Assembly: GCA_022703445.1 (NCBI GenBank)
Contig: JAKLDR010000030.1
Location: 1 to 43,547 of the forward strand
Origin: Planctomycetota bacterium
GTDB lineage: Bacteria > Planctomycetota > SZUA-567 > JAKLDR01
Reading direction: 5' to 3'
DNA length: 43,547 nt
Shown here: positions 8,107 to 16,084 of the stretch, piece by piece
How positions within the stretch are numbered: the first letter of the stretch is position 1
Layout of the letters: every line of letters begins with the position of its first letter
Made by a program: the position numbers and the translations under genes
Notes under the pieces: generated by a model
Told to the model about the DNA's origin: nothing
The model's database searches: none
The model's input: only the letters and a program-made list of their open reading frames with translations

Positions 8107-10701
8107 ATGCGCAGAGCAATCCTGACAGCACTCCCGGTTCTGGCCCTCGGCGTCGCCTACGCCGGCGACGTCTCGTTCACCGCCAAGCCGACCGCGGCCA
8201 AGGCAGGCGACGGCGCGAGGGTGTCATTCACTGTCTCCGCCCCGACCGACGTGGAGGTGGCGGTGCTCTCCGGCGACAAGGTCGTGCGCCACCTGGCGGC
8301 CGGAGTGCTCGGCGGGCCGAAGGACCCGCCCGCGCCGCTCGTCAAGGGCCTGGCCCAGACGCTGGAGTGGGACGGCAGGGATGACTTCGGGAAGCCCGCC
8401 GCCGGCGGGCCCTTCAAGGTGCGCGTCCGGGCCGGCACCGGCGTCAAGTTCGGCCGGTTCATCGGTGCCGAGAGCTGCAACTTCGGGGCCATTGACGGCG
8501 TGGTGGCCGATGACGAGGGCAACGTCTACCTCAAGGGCTACGGCGGCGAAGCCAACCAGGCGGCCATGTGCGTGCGGGTCTTCGACTCCGAGGGCCGCTA
8601 CCTGCGGGAGATCCTGCCCTTCCCGGCGGACCTGCCGGGCGACTCCATGAAGGACATCGCCCGCTGGGACGCCGAGCGCAAGGCCTTCTGCCCCCGCAAC
8701 CTCAAGAACCTGAACCCCGAGTTCTACGTCCAGGGCCGCGGCGGCAACCTCAACATGGTCAGCGCCTCGAAGAAGAACGGACTGATCTTCACCGACGGCG
8801 CGCGGCTCTACACCATCACCACTGCCGGCGCGGTGGCCGGCACGGCTTTCTGCAGCCGCGACCTGGGGGGGGTCAAGAACTCGGGAGGCGGGCCGGCGAT
8901 GCTGGCCATCTCGCCGGACGGCAAGTGGGCCTATCTCTCCGGGCCGTACAGCAACACCAACAGCTACGGATACGTCTTCGACGCCAACTTCCCCCCGGGT
9001 CGGATCTACCGCGCGCCGCTCGCCGGGGCGGACAAGCTCAAGGAGTTCGTCACCATCCCGGTGCCCCACCAGAACGGCAACGGTGGGGCCTGGACCAAGG
9101 CCTGCGCCGCGCCCGGCCACTTCACCGTGCCGCACGGGCCCGTCCACGGAGTGGCCGTCGACGAGAAGGGCAACGTCTACGTGGCCGACCGCGAGCGCGG
9201 CTGCGTGGCGGTCTTCGACGATTCCGGCAAGGAGATCGGCAAGATCGCCCTCAAGAACCCGCACCTGATCGCGATCCACCCGAAGACCGGGGCCATTTAC
9301 GTCACCCAGTACGACTGCCTGGCCTACGGCAGCTTCCAGTGCGTGGTCTACAAGTTCGAGAACTACAAGGACGGCGTCCAGCCGGCCGCCAAGTACGAGT
9401 TCCCGGCGGGCGGAGGCAACCGCAACCAGTCCATGGCCCTGGCCGCCGGCAAGGACAAGACCGTGGTCTGGATGGCCGTCGGCAAGCTGGTGGCGCTGGA
9501 GGACAAGGGCGCCTCCTTCGAGCCGCTGCCTCTGCAGTTCGGCCCCAAGACCAGCGTGCCCGCCGACTGGAACCGCCTGGCCACCGACTACGACCGGGAC
9601 GAGATCTACGTCTCGAACGGCACGACCCGGATCTGGCGCTACAAGGGCGAAACCGGCGAAGGCGGGGTGCTCAAGAAGGACGGCAAGGAGTTCCTGGCCA
9701 ACGACCTGGCGGTCGGCTACGACGGGCTGCTCTACACTCGTGTGAGCGGCAAGTGGAACGGCTCGGCACCCGAGTACAGCGGCCCCTTCTGGCGGCTGGA
9801 CCACGAGCTCAATCCCGCGCCCTACGCCGGGAGCGGCACGCACGTCCTGTCGCCCTACATCTACAGCCGATTCGGCATCGGCTTCGCCGAGCGCGGACTG
9901 GGCGTCGGCCCCGACGGCAAGGTCTACCTGGGCTTCATGTACAAATGGGTGGCCTATGCCGTGGGCGGCTGGGGGCCCGACGGCAAGGCGCTCCAGGGCA
10001 AGTACCTCAAGGGTCTCTACCCGGCCGAGAAGCCCGAGGAGCGCAAGCAGTACGCCCCGGAGATGAACAGCGCCATCATCGGACCGGTCCCCCAGGGCAG
10101 CGCCAATGTCCGGGTGGACCTCAAGGGTGACATCTACGTGGGCCTGATGCACCGGCCCAAAGGCTTCACGCCGCCGGCGGGTTTCGAGAAGGACCAGGGC
10201 TACCGCGTCTCGGTCGGCAGCGTGGTCCGCTTTGGACCGGAGGGCGGCGCCATGCTCGGCAACGATGCCGGCGCCGTGTCCGCAGCCGAGATGGAGGGTG
10301 CCAAGCAGGCCTACGTGGGCCTGGCCCCCTTCAGCAGCGCGGCCGAGGCCTTCGGCGGCAACACCTGCTGCGTATGCCGGGTACCACGCTTCGACCTCGA
10401 CCGCTACGGGCGGCTGATCCTGCCCAACGCCATGACCAACTCGGTGCTGCTCTACGACAACGCCGGCAATCTCATCCTCGAGTTCGGCAAGTACGGCAAC
10501 TTCGACACGCAGTTCGTGAACGAGAACACCGAAGCCGGCAAGGCCAAGAAGCCAACGGTCGCCGTGCCGGACATCCCGCTCTGCTGGCCCACCGGCGCGG
10601 GCTTCACCGCCAAGGCCTTCTACGTCTGCGACACGTACAACCGGCGCGCAGTGCGCGCCGAGGCAACTTTCAAGGCGGAGGAGACGTGCGAGGTCAAGTG
10701 A
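8107..10701 (+). CDS. Secreted FlgD-Ig/NHL beta-propeller protein, paralogue 1
   Basis: First of seven paralogues in this window; 864 residues, function unknown. A signal peptide (1-19) is followed by the family's mature start GDVSFTAKPTAAKAGDG. Residues about 25-115 form a FlgD-like Ig domain (SAPTDVEVAVL, VVRHLAAGVLGG, LEWDGRDDFGKPA, FKVRVRAGTGVKFGRF). The remainder has NHL/SMP-30-like strands (GVAVDEKGNVYVADRERG, HPKTGAIYV, VGYDGLLYTRV). A CCVC cluster at residues 754-757 is followed by RFDLDRYGRL, and the protein ends ETCEVK with Cys861. The start ATG 8107 follows AGGAGG. The long open frame upstream is the other reading of the kelch gene. The stop is followed by a long GT/CA-rich hairpin. 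Confidence 0.88.
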   Translation: MRRAILTALPVLALGVAYAGDVSFTAKPTAAKAGDGARVSFTVSAPTDVEVAVLSGDKVVRHLAAGVLGGPKDPPAPLVKGLAQTLEWDGRDDFGKPAAGGPFKVRVRAGTGVKFGRFIGAESCNFGAIDGVVADDEGNVYLKGYGGEANQAAMCVRVFDSEGRYLREILPFPADLPGDSMKDIARWDAERKAFCPRNLKNLNPEFYVQGRGGNLNMVSASKKNGLIFTDGARLYTITTAGAVAGTAFCSRDLGGVKNSGGGPAMLAISPDGKWAYLSGPYSNTNSYGYVFDANFPPGRIYRAPLAGADKLKEFVTIPVPHQNGNGGAWTKACAAPGHFTVPHGPVHGVAVDEKGNVYVADRERGCVAVFDDSGKEIGKIALKNPHLIAIHPKTGAIYVTQYDCLAYGSFQCVVYKFENYKDGVQPAAKYEFPAGGGNRNQSMALAAGKDKTVVWMAVGKLVALEDKGASFEPLPLQFGPKTSVPADWNRLATDYDRDEIYVSNGTTRIWRYKGETGEGGVLKKDGKEFLANDLAVGYDGLLYTRVSGKWNGSAPEYSGPFWRLDHELNPAPYAGSGTHVLSPYIYSRFGIGFAERGLGVGPDGKVYLGFMYKWVAYAVGGWGPDGKALQGKYLKGLYPAEKPEERKQYAPEMNSAIIGPVPQGSANVRVDLKGDIYVGLMHRPKGFTPPAGFEKDQGYRVSVGSVVRFGPEGGAMLGNDAGAVSAAEMEGAKQAYVGLAPFSSAAEAFGGNTCCVCRVPRFDLDRYGRLILPNAMTNSVLLYDNAGNLILEFGKYGNFDTQFVNENTEAGKAKKPTVAVPDIPLCWPTGAGFTAKAFYVCDTYNRRAVRAEATFKAEETCEVK

Positions 10702-10714
10702 CGGGAACGAAGAC

Positions 10715-10793
10715 TGTGTGCGTCCGTGAGTCTGTGGGCGTGTGGCTTCGGGTCTGGTTACCCACATACTCACACACTCACAAACCCACGCAC
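10715..10793 (+). repeat. GT/CA-rich long imperfect hairpin, copy 1
   Basis: The 5' arm is GT-rich (GTGAGTCTGTGGGCGTGTGG at 10726-10745) and the 3' arm is CA-rich (10759-10793, beginning TTACCCACATACTCACAC), separated by a loop around CTTCGGGTCTGG. Complementing the 3' arm matches 16 of 20 core bases of the 5' arm. It fills the gap between paralogue 1 and the DUF4091-like gene. The 3' arm closely resembles that of the element at 28421-28512 (shared GTTACCCACA, ACTCACAC, CTCACA and CCCAC blocks). Confidence 0.7.
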
Positions 10794-10823
10794 TCTTCCG
10801 ATCGGGCACAGAGGGGATCCACC

Positions 10824-13430
10824 ATGCGTCTGATCCTGACCAGCGCCTTCCTGGGCATCATGGCTGCGACCGCCGCCGCCGGCGAACCGGCACCCGCCGC
10901 CGGCGGCACTACGGTGCTGGAGGCCAAGAGCTTCTGGCGCTGCCACGCGGTCTGGAAAACCGAACTGGTCCGGCCAGAGGCCGGCGGCGAACTGCAGCCC
11001 GTCGAGGTCGCCAAGGGCAAGCCGGCGCCGGTGGTGACCACCGCGCTCCCGCCCGCGGGCTGGACCGCCCCGGACTTCGATGACAGCGGCTGGGCCCGGC
11101 TGCGCGGGCCGGTGCCGCAGGCCTCGCGGACGCTGGCCGCCTTGTGCCTGCGCGGCAAGTTCGAGGTCAAGGACCCGGCGGCCGCCGGCGACCTTTCCCT
11201 GACGCTGGCGTACCGCGGCGGGGCGATCGTCTACCTGAACGGCACCGAGGTGGCCCGGGCCAACCTGCCCAAGGACAAGTGCGATCTCGAGACTCCCGCC
11301 GAGGACTACCCCAAGGACGCCTATCTCGACCCGGAGGGCAAGCTGCTGCGCTACGGCTTCGGCGACCCCGAGAAGTACAAGGACCGCTTCGCGCTCCGCG
11401 AGCGCCGGCTGACCGGCGTCAGGCTGCCCCGCGAGGCACTGCGCAAGGGCGTCAACGTGCTGGCCGTCGAGCTGCACCGCGCGCCGACCAGCGAGGCCTT
11501 CATCAAGGGCGACTGCAAGGGCGGCGGCGCGGTCTTCTACTGCCCGTGGTCCATGCTGCTCTTCGCCGACCTCAAGCTGACCGTCCCGACGGGAGGCCCG
11601 GCGGTGGTGCCCAACGTCGTGCGCCCCGCGGGGCTCAGGGTCTGGCCGCGCAGCCCGGTTTCGCGGGCCGACGCCGGCGAGTACCCCGACCCCAACGAAC
11701 CGGGCGCGCCGCTCCTGCTCAGCGGCTGCCGCAACGGAGCCTTCGCCGGGCAGTTCGTGGTCGGCTCGAACCAGGCGATCTCAGGGCTCAAGATGGAGGC
11801 CTCGGCGCTCAAGCCGGTCTCTTCCGGCAGCGGCGCGGAGATCCCGGCAGCGGCGGTCCAGCTCCGCTTCGTGAAACCCAACGACGGCTCCATTCTCTGC
11901 GGTCCGTACTTCCGGCGCGTGGGACTGGACGCGCTCGAGGAGGCCCCGGTTACCGACGTGCCCGCCGCCGGAGGCGGGGCGGTCCAGCCGATGTGGCTCA
12001 CCATCAACGTCCCCAGGGACGCCGCGCCCGGCGACTACGCCGGCAAGGTGACCGTCTCGGCGGCCGGTTCGACGCCCGTCGAACTCGCCGTCCGCCTCAA
12101 GATGGCCGCCTGGACGCTGCCGGACGCGAAGGAGCTCTCCTCCCACGCCGGGCTGATGCAGTGCCCGGACGCGGTCGCCGGCCAGTACGGCGTGGCCCTC
12201 TGGTCCGCCGAGCACTGGAAGCTGCTCGACCGGACCTTCGCGCTCCTCGGGCAGGTGGGCAGCGACGACGTGTTCATCCCGCTGATCTGCGGCACGTACC
12301 TGGGCAACGCCGAGACCATGGTCCGCTGGGTGAAGGATGGCGACAAGGGCTACAAGCACGATTACACCGTCGCCGAGAAGTACCTCGATCTGGTGGTCAA
12401 GCATCTGGGCAGGCCGGCGGTGGTGAGCCTCTACGTCTGGGACCGCCAGGGCGGCACCTGGGGCCCGACCGGCAAGGACTTCGGCGAGCAGAAGGCCCCC
12501 GCCCAGGTGACGCTGCTCGACCCGGCCAGCGGCAAGACCGAAAGGATGGACGCGCCGCGCTGGGGCACGCCCGAGGCGGTGACCTTCTGGAAACCGGTGA
12601 TCGACGGGATGCGCGAACGGCTCAAGGCCCGCGGGCTGGAGGGTTCCATGCAGATCGGCGTGGCCCTGGACCATCGCCCGACCAAGACCGCCGTCTCCGA
12701 TCTCAAGGCCGCCGCCCCCGGCGTCAAGTGGTCGGTGCACTCGCACATGGCCGCCGGCGGCTCGATCACCACCGACATCATGGGCTACGGCGCACACGTG
12801 TGGTGCTCGCCCCGCCTGGTCGACCCTGCGGCCAAGCCTCCATACACCATCAGGAACCCCTACATCTTCACCGGCTTCCCGCGCGGCGGGGTCGGCGGCA
12901 TCGGCGCGGTCTACGCCGACGACCCGCCGCACTACCGCTGGCTGATCGAGGGCCTGATGGCCTGCGGGCACAGCGGCTTCGGGCGGGTGGGCGCGGACTT
13001 CTGGCCGACGAAGAAGAACGCCCAGGGCAAGCAGGGCCTGACCTACGGAGGCGACGCCGGCGACACCTCGGTCACGCTCTCGGACTCGAGCCCGGCGGTG
13101 CTGGCCCCCGGCGCGACCGGCCCGGTCTCGACGGTGCGCTTCGAGATGCTCCGCGAGGGCGCCCAGGAGGCCGAGGCGGCCATGTTCCTGGCCCGCGCGC
13201 TCCAGGACCCAGCCCGCAAGGCCAAGCTCGGGGACGAACTCGCCGCGCGCGCCGGGGGGCTTCTCGACGAGCGCGTCCGGACCATGCTCCGGACCATGGG
13301 CCAGGCCAGCCCCTGCAATGCCGGAAGCCCGGGGGACTGGGGCATCTTTGAGCTGATCCCCTGGCAGGCCGATTCCACCCGGCTGTTCACCCTGGCCTCC
13401 GAAGTGGCCGGGAAGCTGAATGGAAAGTGA
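10824..13430 (+). CDS. Secreted DUF4091/GH123-like glycosidase-type protein
   Basis: An 868-residue protein with signal peptide (1-20). Residues about 80-260 form a jelly-roll of the galactose-binding type (WTAPDFDDSGWARLRGP, GGAIVYLNGTEVARANLP, LRKGVNVLAVELHRAP). A beta-sandwich follows (about 330-430, ending APGDYAGKVTVSAAG), then a TIM-barrel-like region (LPDAKELSSHAGLM, VVSLYVWDRQGG, WKPVIDGMRERL, VGGIGAVYADDPPHYRWLIE). The segment VRFEMLREGAQEAEAAMFLARAL is typical of DUF4091 proteins, some of which relate to GH123 N-acetylgalactosaminidases. I cannot name the catalytic residues. The start ATG 10824 lies behind GAGGGG. It is flanked by propeller paralogues 1 and 2 on the same strand. Confidence 0.78.
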   Translation: MRLILTSAFLGIMAATAAAGEPAPAAGGTTVLEAKSFWRCHAVWKTELVRPEAGGELQPVEVAKGKPAPVVTTALPPAGWTAPDFDDSGWARLRGPVPQASRTLAALCLRGKFEVKDPAAAGDLSLTLAYRGGAIVYLNGTEVARANLPKDKCDLETPAEDYPKDAYLDPEGKLLRYGFGDPEKYKDRFALRERRLTGVRLPREALRKGVNVLAVELHRAPTSEAFIKGDCKGGGAVFYCPWSMLLFADLKLTVPTGGPAVVPNVVRPAGLRVWPRSPVSRADAGEYPDPNEPGAPLLLSGCRNGAFAGQFVVGSNQAISGLKMEASALKPVSSGSGAEIPAAAVQLRFVKPNDGSILCGPYFRRVGLDALEEAPVTDVPAAGGGAVQPMWLTINVPRDAAPGDYAGKVTVSAAGSTPVELAVRLKMAAWTLPDAKELSSHAGLMQCPDAVAGQYGVALWSAEHWKLLDRTFALLGQVGSDDVFIPLICGTYLGNAETMVRWVKDGDKGYKHDYTVAEKYLDLVVKHLGRPAVVSLYVWDRQGGTWGPTGKDFGEQKAPAQVTLLDPASGKTERMDAPRWGTPEAVTFWKPVIDGMRERLKARGLEGSMQIGVALDHRPTKTAVSDLKAAAPGVKWSVHSHMAAGGSITTDIMGYGAHVWCSPRLVDPAAKPPYTIRNPYIFTGFPRGGVGGIGAVYADDPPHYRWLIEGLMACGHSGFGRVGADFWPTKKNAQGKQGLTYGGDAGDTSVTLSDSSPAVLAPGATGPVSTVRFEMLREGAQEAEAAMFLARALQDPARKAKLGDELAARAGGLLDERVRTMLRTMGQASPCNAGSPGDWGIFELIPWQADSTRLFTLASEVAGKLNGK

Positions 13431-13443
13431 GAGGAGCACGCAG

Positions 13444-16011
13444 ATGAGAACCGCCAGCCTGGCAGTCCTGGCCGCATGTCTGTTCGGAGCCCTGGCCGCC
13501 GCCGGCGAGATCCAGTTCACCGCCAAACCCTCGGCGACGAAGGACGGCGACAAGGTGAAGATCAGCTTCACGGTCTCCGCGCCGACCGACGTGGAGGTGG
13601 CGGTGCTCGGCGCCGACGGCAAAGTCGTCCGCCACCTGGCCGCCGGCGTCCTAGGCGGCGAGAAGGACCCGCCGCCGCCGCTTGCCAAGGGCCTGGCCCA
13701 GACCGTCGAGTGGGACGGCCGGGACGACGCCGGCAAGCCCGCAACGGGCGCGGCCAAGGTCCGCGTCCGCGCCGGGACCTCGGCCAAGTTCGGCAAGGTC
13801 ATCGGCTTCGACCCCTACCGCATGACCATCATCAAGGGCCTGGCCAGCGACGAGAAGGGCCGGGTCTACGTGCTCTACAGCCCGTTCCACGGCGGCGGCG
13901 AGTCGGACATCATCCGCCAGTTCGACGCCGACGGGAAGTACTTGAAGACCGTCTGGCCGCCGCCGGCCGACCTCTCCGCCGAGCAGACCAAGGGCCTGCC
14001 CAAGGTAACCGGCTCGGGCACCGACGCCGACAAGCTCTACCCGGCCAACTACCAACCGCTCCTGCCCAAGTTCCTGCCGCCCAACGCCGACGTGGCCATG
14101 GTGGGCCACCGGGTCCGCGCCGGAAAGCTCATGCTGGCCTCGATCGGCGAGGGCTTCAAGTTCATGAGCATCGGCGCCGACGGCGGCGTGCCGACGCCGC
14201 TCATGCTCGGACGCCTGCTGCCGGCCTGGGGAGAGAAACCCGCGGCACCGCGGGCCGGCGGCGGTGGCTGGCTGGGCTTCGGCGCGGTCTCGGCGGACGG
14301 CAAGACCGTGCTTATGAGCTCGCTGCAGGTCGACAAGCCGGCCGACTGCTGGAAGAACGGTGCGATCCTCTCGGTCGACCTGACCGCGCCGCTGACCGCG
14401 GTATCCTACGGCAACACTCCGCTGCTCGGCCTGCTCGCGCTCAAGGGGCTCGCCGAGGTGACCGTGCCCGAGGGCGCGAAGCTCCATCACCAGCCCTACA
14501 ACGACTGGGGCGCCAAGATGGGCATGGCCACGATCCACGGCCTGGACATCGATGACGCCGGCAACGTCTACGCCTGCGACCGCACCAACGGCTGCATCGC
14601 GGTCTTCGACAAGGACGGCAAGGCCGTCGGCACCGCCAAGGTGACCGACCCCGACCAGGTGGCGGTCCACCCCAAGACCGGCGCCATCTACGTCCTGACC
14701 CGCACCTGGAAGGACAAGGGCAGCGCGCTCTCGGCGCTGGTCAAGCTCTCCGCTCTCAAGGACGGCGGCAAGGAACTGGCGCGCATGACCTTCGACCAGC
14801 CGGCCCGTAAGACACCGTTCCTCGCACTGGACAGCTCGACGGACACGCCAGCCCTGTGGGTCGCCTGCATCGGTTCGGGCGGCGGGCTCGTCAAGCTCCT
14901 CGACAAGGGCGGCTCCTTCGAGAAGACCGTCGACCTCGGCACCAAGCGCACGAGCGAGGGCATGGACTGCATCTGGCTGACCTGGACCAACCCGGTCACC
15001 GACGAGGTCTTCGCCGCCGACGGCTGGGGCGGCGACAAGTGGGGCCAGGGCCGGCCGGCCTGGCGCTTCGACGGGAAGACCGGCAAACGGCTGCCCTGCG
15101 ACTTCTCGGCGCTGGACATGGCCTTCGACCTCCAGGGCAACGTCTACTACAGCGGCTTCAAGGCCTACACCACGCCGGCCTGGCGGCTCACCCCCGACCT
15201 CAAGCCCCTGCCCTTCCCGGGCTCGGACAAGAACGTTACCACCGGCCGGGACATCTACGGCAAGTACGGCTGGGCCCAGTGCCAGAAGGGCCTGTGCGTG
15301 GCCCGCGACGGCGGACTCTACGCCTTCCACATGAAGACCTGGAGCGAGTACACCGTGGTCCGCTGGACGCCGGACGGCAAGGCCGTCGACGGCTTCGTGA
15401 CGGGGAGCTTCCTCAACACCCGCAGCGGCGGGCTCAAGATCGACGCCGCCGGGAACCTCTACGTCGGCGTGCCCGGCTGGCCGAAGAGCCACACCCTGCC
15501 GTACTCCGCGCCGGCCTTCTTCTCGGGGGCCAGCGTGGTCAAGTTCAAACCGTCCCCGGACAGCACCGACGCCGGCAAGACCAGGCCGGCCGAGGCCATG
15601 GACTGGCAGGGCCCGCGCTGCTCGCCGTGGCTGGCCGGGGCGCTGACCGCCTATCCGCACCAGTCCCCCAATGGGGCCAGCGGCGACCACCTGGGCTGCA
15701 CCTGCAAGGAGGCCAGGTTCGACCTCGACCTCTACGGGCGGCTCTACATCCCCAACGCGCTGACCTACCGCGTGACCATGGTTGACAACTCCGGAAACGT
15801 GATTCTCAAGGCCGGCAACTACGGCAACGCCGACTCACAGGGCCCGGGGACTGAAAGTCCGCTCAAGACTCCGGAGATACCGCTGGGCTGGCCGATGACC
15901 GTAGGCGCCGCGCCTGACCACGGCCACGTCTACGCCGGCGACGTGATCAGCAACCGCATCGTGCGCATCGACCTGGTCAACTCCGCGGAGGAGACGTGCG
16001 AGGTCAAGTAA
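13444..16011 (+). CDS. Secreted FlgD-Ig/NHL beta-propeller protein, paralogue 2
   Basis: 855 residues; the signal peptide (1-20) is followed by GEIQFTAKPSATKDGD and the Ig domain (SAPTDVEVAVLGADGK, VVRHLAAGVLGGEKD, VEWDGRDDAGKPA). It diverges more than the others in the propeller: it carries LDIDDAGNVYACDRTNGCIAVF and HPKTGAIYVLTR, but the late cysteines read CTC (752-754) followed by KEARFDLDLYGRL. The tail is the family one, EETCEVK, with Cys852. The start is ATG 13444, 14 bp after the preceding stop and behind GAGAGGAG, so it is co-transcribed with the DUF4091-like gene. Role unknown. Confidence 0.87.
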   Translation: MRTASLAVLAACLFGALAAAGEIQFTAKPSATKDGDKVKISFTVSAPTDVEVAVLGADGKVVRHLAAGVLGGEKDPPPPLAKGLAQTVEWDGRDDAGKPATGAAKVRVRAGTSAKFGKVIGFDPYRMTIIKGLASDEKGRVYVLYSPFHGGGESDIIRQFDADGKYLKTVWPPPADLSAEQTKGLPKVTGSGTDADKLYPANYQPLLPKFLPPNADVAMVGHRVRAGKLMLASIGEGFKFMSIGADGGVPTPLMLGRLLPAWGEKPAAPRAGGGGWLGFGAVSADGKTVLMSSLQVDKPADCWKNGAILSVDLTAPLTAVSYGNTPLLGLLALKGLAEVTVPEGAKLHHQPYNDWGAKMGMATIHGLDIDDAGNVYACDRTNGCIAVFDKDGKAVGTAKVTDPDQVAVHPKTGAIYVLTRTWKDKGSALSALVKLSALKDGGKELARMTFDQPARKTPFLALDSSTDTPALWVACIGSGGGLVKLLDKGGSFEKTVDLGTKRTSEGMDCIWLTWTNPVTDEVFAADGWGGDKWGQGRPAWRFDGKTGKRLPCDFSALDMAFDLQGNVYYSGFKAYTTPAWRLTPDLKPLPFPGSDKNVTTGRDIYGKYGWAQCQKGLCVARDGGLYAFHMKTWSEYTVVRWTPDGKAVDGFVTGSFLNTRSGGLKIDAAGNLYVGVPGWPKSHTLPYSAPAFFSGASVVKFKPSPDSTDAGKTRPAEAMDWQGPRCSPWLAGALTAYPHQSPNGASGDHLGCTCKEARFDLDLYGRLYIPNALTYRVTMVDNSGNVILKAGNYGNADSQGPGTESPLKTPEIPLGWPMTVGAAPDHGHVYAGDVISNRIVRIDLVNSAEETCEVK

Positions 16012-16025
16012 CGGAGGCTTGGATG

Positions 16026-16070
16026 GTCCGACCAGTCAGACAAGTCGGACCAGTCAGACCCGTCTGACAA
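16026..16070 (+). repeat. Array of five 9-bp units GTCNGACNN, copy 1
   Basis: Five contiguous units occupy 45 bp between paralogue 2 and the kelch/FN3 gene: GTCCGACCA, GTCAGACAA, GTCGGACCA, GTCAGACCC, GTCTGACAA. Each GTCNGAC is itself a palindrome around N. Units also complement one another: GGTCCGAC (16025-16032) pairs perfectly with GTCGGACC (16044-16051), and GTCAGAC with GTCTGAC. The same five-unit architecture recurs at 31132-31176. The downstream ribosome-binding site AGGAG begins 2 bp later. Confidence 0.85.
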
Positions 16071-16084
16071 AGGAGCTGGTGACG

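Noticed and set aside
8224..8700. FlgD-like Ig domains as evidence of flagellar hook genes
   Set aside because: Only the Ig fold is shared. There are no flagellar structural genes nearby and every protein has a signal peptide, so a general extracellular Ig module is the better reading.
10366..10377. CCVC clusters as c-type heme-binding sites
   Set aside because: No CxxCH motif is present in any of the paralogues; the residue after the last Cys is Arg, Lys or Glu.
16012..16084. GTCNGAC arrays as a CRISPR array
   Set aside because: Units are contiguous 9-mers without spacers, no cas genes are near, and total length is only 45 bp.
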